Source of the DNA: a bacterium
Lineage (GTDB): Bacteria; Zixibacteria; MSB-5A5; GN15; FEB-12
DNA: 5,651 nucleotides
Direction of reading: 5' to 3'
Assembly: GCA_030629485.1 (NCBI GenBank)
Contig: DAOVOW010000156.1
Coordinates: 1-5,651, forward strand
A program made the position numbers and the translations under genes. The notes beneath the pieces were generated by a model. That model had not been told where the DNA came from. It did not search any database and saw nothing but the letters and a program-made list of their open reading frames with translations. Shown piece by piece: positions 1 through 5,063 of the stretch. Within the stretch, counting starts at the first letter, position 1. Every line of letters begins with the position of its first letter.

Positions 1-278
1 AAATCAAGCCCGAAAGTCACCGTAGCATCAACTCCCCTGTCATCGGCTATCCCCAGTTTCAGACGTCCTTCGGTCGACTCAGACATCCCATAAGCAAAGA
101 AACCCACGAAAGAACTCAAATCGGCCGCGCCCACCGCTAGTCCGATGTCGCCAGCCCCCTGTCCAATAACTTGCGCTTTGCTCAACGTCCCAAACGCCGA
201 TCCGTAAGCATCGAATCCGTCGCCGTACGCTGCCCCTGCCAATAAGACTGTTGCAACGATAATTGCTGCTTTCTTCAT
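1..278 (-). CDS. Secreted, probable outer-membrane beta-barrel protein (N-terminal part; runs off left edge)
   Basis: Ninety-two codons from the ATG at 278 are visible and remain open at the window edge, so the C-terminus is missing. The N-terminus is a classical Sec signal peptide: positively charged MKK, a hydrophobic core (AAIIVATVLLAG), and an A-Y-G/D site with cleavage likely after residue 19. The mature part is rich in glycine and alternates hydrophobic and polar residues (for example FVGFFAYGMSEST followed by GRLKLGIAD), as in transmembrane strands of outer-membrane barrels. The start is supported by AGGAGAA seven bases upstream. It is divergent from the transporter gene. A sigma-54-type promoter lies about 100 bp upstream, with a weaker sigma-70 candidate behind it. 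The exact family is not recognised. Export is well supported; a porin-like barrel is an inference, and a periplasmic beta-rich protein is the alternative. Confidence 0.75.
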   Translation of the reverse strand, partial: MKKAAIIVATVLLAGAAYGDGFDAYGSAFGTLSKAQVIGQGAGDIGLAVGAADLSSFVGFFAYGMSESTEGRLKLGIADDRGVDATVTFGLD

Positions 279-285
279 AATATGC

Positions 286-292
286 TTCTCCT
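286..292 (-). promoter_or_regulatory. Shine-Dalgarno site of the left-edge secreted protein gene
   Basis: The minus strand reads AGGAGAA, ending seven bases before the ATG at 278. This is close to the ideal anti-16S match and spacing, and it fixes the start at the signal peptide. It also shows that this organism uses Shine-Dalgarno-led initiation, which makes the lack of one before the nuclease gene stand out. Confidence 0.8.
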
Positions 293-341
293 AATCAGAT
301 GTGTCGTCCGGCATAGTACTCTACACTGTTAATTCGCAGCT

Positions 342-370
342 ATCGTAGCGCTCCTTTTGGCAATGGTCAA
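342..370 (-). promoter_or_regulatory. Candidate sigma-70-type promoter for the left-edge gene
   Basis: On the minus strand TTGACC (370-365) is followed after exactly 17 bases by TACGAT (347-342). The -35 box matches 5 of 6 and the -10 box 4 of 6 consensus positions. Transcription would start near 335, giving a leader of roughly 57 bases before the ATG at 278. It lies just downstream of the sigma-54-type site, so the two could be alternative starts or this one could be coincidental. Confidence 0.4.
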
Positions 371-376
371 CAAAAA

Positions 377-393
377 AGCAAGCCTGGTGCCGT
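377..393 (-). promoter_or_regulatory. Sigma-54 (-24/-12) promoter facing the secreted protein gene
   Basis: The minus strand reads CGGCAC-CAGGC-TTGCT (392 to 377). Compared with the sigma-54 consensus TGGCAC-N5-TTGCW, it keeps GGCAC, the five-base gap, TTGC and the following T; only the first T is replaced by C. The invariant GG and GC are separated by exactly 10 bases, which is required for RpoN binding. The predicted start is near 366, leaving a leader of about 88 bases. A run of T follows the -12 element. Such promoters need a bacterial enhancer-binding protein; one is encoded at 3347-4786, though a direct link is not shown. Confidence 0.65.
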
Positions 394-541
394 TAAAAGT
401 TGACAGGCAATCGGACGTGATCTTCCTTGCTGCCTGACGTGCCGGGGATTGCGTGTTGGTACATCTATCATCCAGGTGTATTCGGCAGCAGTTCGGCTGG
501 TGGCCGTTTGGAGTCGCCGGTTTTCGGTTCACCTATTGAAC

Positions 542-548
542 GGGAGAG
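542..548 (+). promoter_or_regulatory. Shine-Dalgarno site that decides the transporter start
   Basis: GGGAGAG ends eight bases before the ATG at 557. This spacing selects ATG 557 over the in-frame upstream TTG at 449, whose extra 36 residues (Arg- and Ser-rich) look nothing like the start of an NSS transporter. It also argues against the out-of-frame ATG at 549, which sits only one base from the site. Confidence 0.75.
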
Positions 549-556
549 ATGCATCC

Positions 557-1933
557 ATGCCCAACGTACAGGAGTACTACCAGGACACTAACAAGAGTTC
601 CGGACGCGGCAACTGGACAACCAGTGTCGGGTTCATCCTGGCCGCCACTGGATCGGCTATCGGCTTGGGCAACATTTGGAAGTTTCCCTATATCACCGGC
701 GATTACGGCGGCGGCGCCTTCGTCCTGGTATACCTGGTGTGCGTGCTGATTGTCGGCTTGCCGCTGATGTTGGCCGAGTTGATCATCGGTCGCCGTGCGC
801 AGCAGAACCCGGTGGGCGCATTTCAAAAACTGCATCGCGAGGGCAGTCCGTGGCAATTGGTGGGCTGGCTTGGAGTGGCCTCCGGTTTCGTCATTCTGTC
901 CTACTATAGTGTTGTAGCCGGTTGGGCGCTCGCCTATATCTTCAAGGCTATCGCCGGCTTTCAGGGCACGGCCGAGGCCATCCAGTCTGAATTCGGCGAA
1001 CTGGTCACTTCTCCGGGGCAATCGATTTTTTACCACACGATCTTTATGGCTATGTGCATCGGCATCGTAATCGGCGGTGTCAAGCGGGGGATCGAACGCT
1101 GGAGCAAGATATTGATGCCGGCGCTGTTTGCGATTTTGATCGGCCTGGCTTGCTACGGTCTTTTCTACACCGAGGGCGGCGGCAAGGCGCTGGCCTTTTT
1201 GTTCAAGCCTGACTTCTCCAAGCTTGGCGCCGAGGGTGTCCTGTCGGCGCTGGGCCACGCCTTCTTCACCTTGTCGCTGGGGATGGGCGCCATGATCACC
1301 TATGGCAGCTATATGAGGCGCGGCTCCAGCCTCGTGCGTGACGCCATAGCCATATCGTTTCTCGATACCGTGGTCGCGCTCGTGGCCGGGATAGCTATCT
1401 TTTCGATGGTTTTCCATTTCGGGATGGAACCGGGGCAAAGCGTGGGTTTGATCTTCAAAACGCTGCCGGTATTGTTCAAGGACATCGGCCCGTGGATATC
1501 GGTGCCGTTCTTTGTGCTGTTGACCTTCGCCGCGGTAACGTCCGGAATCAGTTTGCTTGAGGTGGTCGTCTCCTACTTTGTGGACCGGAGAGGCTGGAGC
1601 CGTATTGCCGCCACCCTTGTTCTGGGTGCAGGCATCTATGTATTAGGGATTTTCTCGGCGGTGAGCGCCTGGTCTGTTCCGTTCTCAGGAAAAGGGTTCT
1701 TCGATTTCTTTGACGACTTCTCCACCAACTACATGCTGCCGATCGGTGGTTTGTTCACCTGCCTGTTTATCGCCTGGGTGATGAAAGACAAGGACCGCGC
1801 CGACGAATTCGGTTCACGTGGTCTTCTATACAAGGGACTCAGGTTCTTCCTGCGATACATCACGCCGGTAGCGGTATTCGCAGTGATCCTGCATGGCCTT
1901 GAGCTTCTACCGTTCATGGAGTATGGGAATTGA
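557..1933 (+). CDS. Neurotransmitter:sodium symporter (SNF/NSS) family Na+-dependent amino-acid transporter
   Basis: This 458-residue inner-membrane protein has the LeuT fold and should import an amino acid driven by Na+. TM1 carries the NSS signature GSAIGLGNIWKFPYI (32-46). TM3 has YY at 116-117, with Tyr117 at the LeuT Tyr108 substrate position. TM6 has FFTLSLGMGAMITYGSY (236-252), and TM8 has AAVTSGISLLE (325-335). By alignment Na1 ligands are Ala34, Asn39, Thr238 and Asp270, and Na2 ligands are Gly32, Ile35, Ala325, Thr328 and Ser329. Asp270 replaces the LeuT Asn286 and Ala274 sits at Glu290, the chloride-substitute position, which suggests chloride-independent transport. The GMG unwound motif in TM6 resembles MhsT and hints at a bulky hydrophobic or aromatic substrate. 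I count 11 helices, with the last at about 428-450; many bacterial members lack TM12. The family is certain; the substrate is inferred. Convergent with the nuclease gene and monocistronic. Confidence 0.95.
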   Translation: MPNVQEYYQDTNKSSGRGNWTTSVGFILAATGSAIGLGNIWKFPYITGDYGGGAFVLVYLVCVLIVGLPLMLAELIIGRRAQQNPVGAFQKLHREGSPWQLVGWLGVASGFVILSYYSVVAGWALAYIFKAIAGFQGTAEAIQSEFGELVTSPGQSIFYHTIFMAMCIGIVIGGVKRGIERWSKILMPALFAILIGLACYGLFYTEGGGKALAFLFKPDFSKLGAEGVLSALGHAFFTLSLGMGAMITYGSYMRRGSSLVRDAIAISFLDTVVALVAGIAIFSMVFHFGMEPGQSVGLIFKTLPVLFKDIGPWISVPFFVLLTFAAVTSGISLLEVVVSYFVDRRGWSRIAATLVLGAGIYVLGIFSAVSAWSVPFSGKGFFDFFDDFSTNYMLPIGGLFTCLFIAWVMKDKDRADEFGSRGLLYKGLRFFLRYITPVAVFAVILHGLELLPFMEYGN

Positions 1934-1974
1934 GATTCGTGTATGTACGCAGCACAAGTAGCTCAGGACGGCCC

Positions 1975-1998
1975 ACAAGCCCGGACGAACGGGCTTGT
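1975..1998 (+). terminator. Perfect 9-bp hairpin between convergent genes, possible terminator
   Basis: ACAAGCCCG (1975-1983) and CGGGCTTGT (1990-1998) form a perfect nine-pair stem with a six-base loop, GACGAA. It begins 42 bases after the transporter stop, where a terminator would be expected. The base that follows starts ATGAAAGCTCC and the first T-run (TTTT at 2010-2013) is 11 bases away, so this is not a textbook intrinsic terminator. It could work with Rho, stabilise the 3' end, or be part of the adjacent repeat. Confidence 0.4.
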
Positions 1999-2015
1999 AT
2001 GAAAGCTCCTTTTCT

Positions 2016-2052
2016 CGTCATTGCGAGCGACCGAAGGGAGCGCGGCAATCTC
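2016..2052. repeat. Dispersed palindromic repeat, ATTGC...GCAAT type
   Basis: ATTGC at 2020-2024 pairs with GCAAT at 2045-2049 when folded. Inside, GCG (2027-2029) pairs with CGC (2041-2043) and CC (2031-2032) with GG (2037-2038), around a short GAAG loop, giving an imperfect hairpin. The flanks CGTC before and CTC after match a short non-coding repeat I recognise from many bacterial genomes, where its spurious translation contains IASDRRERGN. It lies in the gap between two convergent genes, a typical REP-like location. Recognition is from memory; copy number in this genome cannot be seen because the window has one copy. Confidence 0.65.
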
Positions 2053-2108
2053 CTTCGCTCGGTAAAGCAACGATTCGAGATCACCGCGGCGCACGAGGAC
2101 GTACGCCG
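2041..2108. repeat. Second half of composite inverted repeat with inner hairpin
   Basis: CGCGGCAATCTC (2041-2052) is the inverted complement of GAGATCACCGCG (2077-2088) with 10 of 12 positions matching, separated by 24 bases. The right arm runs into another hairpin: CGGCG (2087-2091) and ACG (2093-2095) pair with CGT (2100-2102) and CGCCG (2104-2108) around AGGA, with one mismatch. Together with 2016-2052 this makes a palindrome-rich element of about 90 bp ending 13 bases before the nuclease stop codon, so it would sit in that gene's 3' untranslated region. It may be a degenerate second copy of the same repeat in inverse orientation. Confidence 0.45.
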
Positions 2109-2121
2109 TGCACATGAATCG

Positions 2122-3237
2122 TTACTCCTCCACCGCCAGGTACTTCAGTGCCTCGCGCTTCAAACGGTCGCGGTCAAACCCTTGTAGGTCTACGATATCC
2201 AGGAATTCGATAAAGGCGGCATCGATCCGTCCAATCGAGCTGCGCCCGAAGGATTCTGAAGTTTCATCAGACTTTTCTTTTTCCAGACGGATATCGAGCG
2301 CAAACGACTTCTGCTTCAGAGCCGCTATCTGAGCAGCCGGGATCGTCTTGAGAGTTTCCTCACTGACACCGGCGACACTCACGCGCACGATCTTGTCGGA
2401 GGTATCGATGCGCTCCACGGTATGGGTTAGAATCTGCAGCAACTGATCACCGCGCATTCCGACGGCGTCGATCACCGGCGCGTCCACCATCCGGCGACAA
2501 CTAACCGGCTCAAACCGAACCGCCAACGGATCAAACTCGACTACCGCAAAACCTTTGTTCGCCTCCCGTTCCGCCTGCGACAGCCGCTCGGTTGATCCGG
2601 CGTAGTACGCCCGCCGGGAGACACGGCTAAAATCGTGAAAATGCCCCAACGCCGCGTAGTCGAAACGATCCAGCAACTCCAGGGGGAATTCCTGCTCTCC
2701 CAGATCGGCCATTGAGAACTCCGGCATCCCGGCCGCAACTCCATGAGCCACCAGAACGTTGAACCGGGCCTCGGGGTCGGGTGCAATCCGAGTCAACTGT
2801 TCCTGCTGCGCCGCTACGGTCAGGCAATGCGGCAGCGCATGGCCTACGACCTCGCCGACCCGTACAATTTCAAGCCTGCCGGACGCCACGACGTGCAGAT
2901 TGTCGATCTGCCTGAACACCTCTATCGCCGCTCCAATATGAGGCTGCTTGGGAGCATCGTGGTTGCCGCTGATTATGATAGTGGGGATACTGTTCACTTC
3001 AGCCAGCCGGTGCAGTTGTTCGGCGGCAATCGCCATGATACGATTGATCGGGCGCACCCTGTGAAACAGATCGCCGGCGTGGATGCAGAGGTCCGGCTTG
3101 ATCGCGATAATCTTATCTATCGCCTCGCAGAAGGCATTGACAATGTCTTCCTGCCGGAGCGTGAGACCGCTCTCACCGCGTCGGGGATGGTTCTCCCCCG
3201 CCCCGAGATGGCTGTCGGCAATATGACAGAGTTTCAT
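2122..3237 (-). CDS. sbcD: SbcD/Mre11-family DNA repair exonuclease
   Basis: This 371-residue calcineurin-like metallophosphoesterase belongs to the Mre11/SbcD group, whose members cut DNA ends and hairpins with an SbcC/Rad50 ATPase. All phosphoesterase motifs are present: ADSHLG (Asp8, His10), AGDLFH (Asp56), GNHD (Asn92, His93), VAHG (His165) and GHFH (His199, His201), which together hold two Mn2+ ions. The region from about 205 to 290 fits the capping domain. The helical C-terminus (about 335-368) fits an SbcC/Rad50-binding segment. Motif I starts at residue 7, as usual, so the ATG at 3237 is firm. It has no Shine-Dalgarno but a TATAAT six bases upstream, suggesting a leaderless mRNA. No sbcC follows: the next gene downstream is the convergent transporter, and upstream is a regulator. 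The YhaO-like branch is an alternative assignment. Confidence 0.9.
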   Translation of the reverse strand: MKLCHIADSHLGAGENHPRRGESGLTLRQEDIVNAFCEAIDKIIAIKPDLCIHAGDLFHRVRPINRIMAIAAEQLHRLAEVNSIPTIIISGNHDAPKQPHIGAAIEVFRQIDNLHVVASGRLEIVRVGEVVGHALPHCLTVAAQQEQLTRIAPDPEARFNVLVAHGVAAGMPEFSMADLGEQEFPLELLDRFDYAALGHFHDFSRVSRRAYYAGSTERLSQAEREANKGFAVVEFDPLAVRFEPVSCRRMVDAPVIDAVGMRGDQLLQILTHTVERIDTSDKIVRVSVAGVSEETLKTIPAAQIAALKQKSFALDIRLEKEKSDETSESFGRSSIGRIDAAFIEFLDIVDLQGFDRDRLKREALKYLAVEE

Positions 3238-3243
3238 GGGGGT

Positions 3244-3249
3244 ATTATA
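3244..3249 (-). promoter_or_regulatory. Consensus -10 box (TATAAT) for the nuclease gene, predicted leaderless
   Basis: The minus strand reads TATAAT (3249-3244), then six bases (ACCCCC), then the ATG at 3237. Since sigma-70-type transcription starts about seven bases past the -10 box, the first transcribed base would be the A of the start codon or within a base or two of it. No recognisable -35 hexamer sits 16-18 bases upstream and there is no TGN extension, so the promoter may be weak or depend on an activator. Confidence 0.55.
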
Positions 3250-3254
3250 CTCTG

Positions 3255-3270
3255 CCCATCAACAAATGGG
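3255..3270. promoter_or_regulatory. Small dyad overlapping the spacer and -35 position of the nuclease promoter
   Basis: CCCAT (3255-3259) and ATGGG (3266-3270) form a perfect five-base inverted repeat with a six-base centre. It covers the spacer and reaches the place where a -35 box would be for the TATAAT at 3249-3244. An operator for a dimeric regulator is possible, but a repeat this short can arise by chance. Confidence 0.25.
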
Positions 3271-3346
3271 AATCACAAAGTGAGGTTGTCGCTGGTGAGT
3301 TGCGCCCTCTGCGATACATAGGAACTGAACAATGCTGACAGAAACT

Positions 3347-4786
3347 TTAATAAATCCCGTAGCGTGAGATGCGGTCGCGGAGGGTGTTGCGAGAGATCCC
3401 CAGGGTCTCGGAGGTTTTCACCTGGTTACCGTCAAAATGCTTCAGGCAACTGGATATCACCGCCCGTTCAAAGGCGCTCTCAAGGAAGTGAAATATCTGA
3501 CCCGGTGAATTGACAATCAGCTTGGGCATTATCGGATCAATAATCTTAGCGAATGTCTCGGTGTAGTCATCTTTCAAAGTCGACAGATCGATCTGTAGTT
3601 TCGACGTGTCTTCAGAGAAGACCGGGAAGTCCTCCGGCTGCAGTGTCTCGTTCTTGGACATGACCAGAGCGTTCTGGATGTTGTTTTCCAGTTCGCGCAC
3701 GTTGCCCGGCCACGGATACTTGGTCAGCATCTGCATTGCTTTTTTGGAAACGCGCCGGATTGGCTGATCAAGCTGGGAGGCAAACCGTTTGCAGAAGTAT
3801 CCGACCAACTGGGGGACGTCAACCCGGCGTTCGCGCAATGGTGGGATATAGATCGATACGACCTTGAGACGATAGAACAAATCAACGCGGAAGGACCCTT
3901 CCTTCATGCACTGCACCAGCGACTTGTTGGTCGCCGCCACAATACGCACGTTGACGGTGAGGTTCTCGCTGCCGCCGACTCGCTGAAAGCTCTTGTCCTG
4001 AAGAACCCTCAGCAGCTTGGACTGCGTGAGCATGGTCATGTCGGCGATTTCGTCAAGGAAGAGGGTACCGCTGTCGGCCTGCTCGAACTTGCCGATCCGC
4101 TTGAAGTAGGCCCCGGTGAAAGCACCTTTCTCGTGACCGAACAACTCGGACTCCAACAATGTCTCGGGCAGAGCCGCACAGTTAACCGAAAGAAAGGCAT
4201 TGGCGCGGCGTTTGGAATGACGATGAATGGCCCGCGCGACCAGCTCCTTGCCGGTGCCGGATTCACCGATGATCAACACTGCTGCATCGGACTTGGCCAC
4301 CTGTCCGATCAGCTTGGCGATCTCCACTATTTCCGGTGACTGTCCTACAATCTCATTGATACCAGACTGGGTCGCTTCTTCTTGAACCGCTGTTGTTACG
4401 GAACTCTTGTGAGCAGTGGAATAACCACAAGCCTTGTTGACGGTATCGATCAGCTTCTCAATCTGAAACGGCTTGGTCAGGTACTCGAAGGCGCCCTCGC
4501 GCATCGCTTCCATAGCATCATCAGTTGACACAAAACCGGAGATTACGATGATGGGAAGATTCTCCTTGTGCTGCTTGATTTGCTTGAGAACCTCAAGTCC
4601 CGAAAGACTCGGCAGGTTCACGTCGAGCATTACCAAATCGATATCGTCATGCTCATCGACAAACTCGCAGACTTCGGTGCCGTCATCCAGAAAACTGAAA
4701 TTGAATTTCTCCGGATCAAACAGGTTGGCCAACGACTGGGAAAGATCCTTGTCGTCATCAACCAGCAATATGTTCTTCATTTGCAT
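3347..4786 (-). CDS. NtrC-class sigma-54-dependent response regulator (REC, AAA+, Fis HTH)
   Basis: This cytoplasmic 479-residue enhancer-binding protein has three domains. The receiver (about 4-120) has the acidic patch Asp10-Asp12, phospho-acceptor Asp55, Ser83 and Lys105. The AAA+ domain (about 146-375) has Walker A GESGTGKE (174-181), the sigma-54-contacting loop GAFTGA (221-226), Walker B LFLDE (Asp245, Glu246), arginine-finger region FRVDLFYR (299-306) and sensor II WPGNVREL (359-366). The Fis-type helix-turn-helix is at about 436-476, with GNQVKTSETLGISRNTLRDR. All catalytic residues are intact, so it should activate RpoN promoters when phosphorylated. A linker of about 45 residues (391-435) with a DDYTETFAKIIDPIMPK stretch separates the ATPase from the HTH. 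ATG at 4786 has only a distant GGAAG; ATG 4780 (MKNILLVDDD) is a plausible alternative start. No histidine kinase is in the window. Targets are unknown. Confidence 0.95.
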   Translation of the reverse strand: MQMKNILLVDDDKDLSQSLANLFDPEKFNFSFLDDGTEVCEFVDEHDDIDLVMLDVNLPSLSGLEVLKQIKQHKENLPIIVISGFVSTDDAMEAMREGAFEYLTKPFQIEKLIDTVNKACGYSTAHKSSVTTAVQEEATQSGINEIVGQSPEIVEIAKLIGQVAKSDAAVLIIGESGTGKELVARAIHRHSKRRANAFLSVNCAALPETLLESELFGHEKGAFTGAYFKRIGKFEQADSGTLFLDEIADMTMLTQSKLLRVLQDKSFQRVGGSENLTVNVRIVAATNKSLVQCMKEGSFRVDLFYRLKVVSIYIPPLRERRVDVPQLVGYFCKRFASQLDQPIRRVSKKAMQMLTKYPWPGNVRELENNIQNALVMSKNETLQPEDFPVFSEDTSKLQIDLSTLKDDYTETFAKIIDPIMPKLIVNSPGQIFHFLESAFERAVISSCLKHFDGNQVKTSETLGISRNTLRDRISRYGIY

Positions 4787-5063
4787 CTTATCTGGTATCT
4801 TCCGTTATATCGCATATATCGGCGGTTATCGTAGATTTTGAAGGGGGAAAACAGGATATCCGGCAGTTAGGCACAAAAAAACAGAATTATGATCGATCCG
4901 TCCGGCGAACCAGTATTGGTAACAGAAACCTCAGGCGGGACTACCGTATCATGGGGCAGGAAAGTCTTGTTTTGGACTGATGTGTTCCTGACGAGGACTC
5001 AATACTGTCGCCCGTCTCGAGAGGAGTAACTTTGTTCTTTGCAGGAATGGCCGGTACGGCAGC

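Noticed and set aside
400..428. TTGACA at 400-405 as a -35 box for the transporter
   Set aside because: No acceptable -10 occurs at 16-18 bases (the sequence there is close to TTCCTT), so I cannot call a promoter. The transporter's start of transcription remains unidentified.
484..497. Possible plus-strand sigma-54 site for the transporter (GG and GC 10 bases apart)
   Set aside because: The -12 side reads CGGC instead of TTGC and the -24 side is CGGCAG. Too few consensus positions are kept to separate it from chance.
329..532. 67-codon minus-strand frame upstream of the secreted protein gene
   Set aside because: It overlaps the divergent promoter region, including the sigma-54 site, and its composition is not protein-like. 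An AAGGAG at 351-356 inside it is not followed by a usable start codon.
449..556. 36-codon N-terminal extension of the transporter from TTG 449
   Set aside because: ATG 557 has a good Shine-Dalgarno and yields the usual short polar N-terminus before TM1. The extension is not like any NSS N-terminus I know.
533..1438. Long open frame (301 codons) on the minus strand
   Set aside because: It lies wholly antisense to the transporter, has a His/Gln/Asp/Arg-rich composition with no domain or membrane pattern, and is explained by codon bias of the real gene.
1930..2187. 85-codon plus-strand frame through the convergent gap
   Set aside because: It translates the dispersed repeat (giving an IASDRRERGN stretch) and then runs antisense into the nuclease 3' end. 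Such products are a known annotation artefact of this repeat type.
2743..3321. 192-codon plus-strand frame over the nuclease gene
   Set aside because: It is antisense to a gene with complete catalytic motifs, has no recognisable domain, and no initiation signal stands out.
4875..4881. Seven-base T-run on the minus strand as a terminator for the right-edge gene
   Set aside because: No stable stem precedes it. The nearest palindromes (GATCGATC and ACCA-GTAT-TGGT) are short and wrongly spaced.
4787..5063. The 277-bp gap before the regulator, checked for small genes, sigma-54 sites and RNA structure
   Set aside because: I found no coding frame with a ribosome-binding site, no GG-N10-GC promoter and no convincing hairpin. 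AT-rich TATAAC-like matches near 4805 lack a -35 partner.
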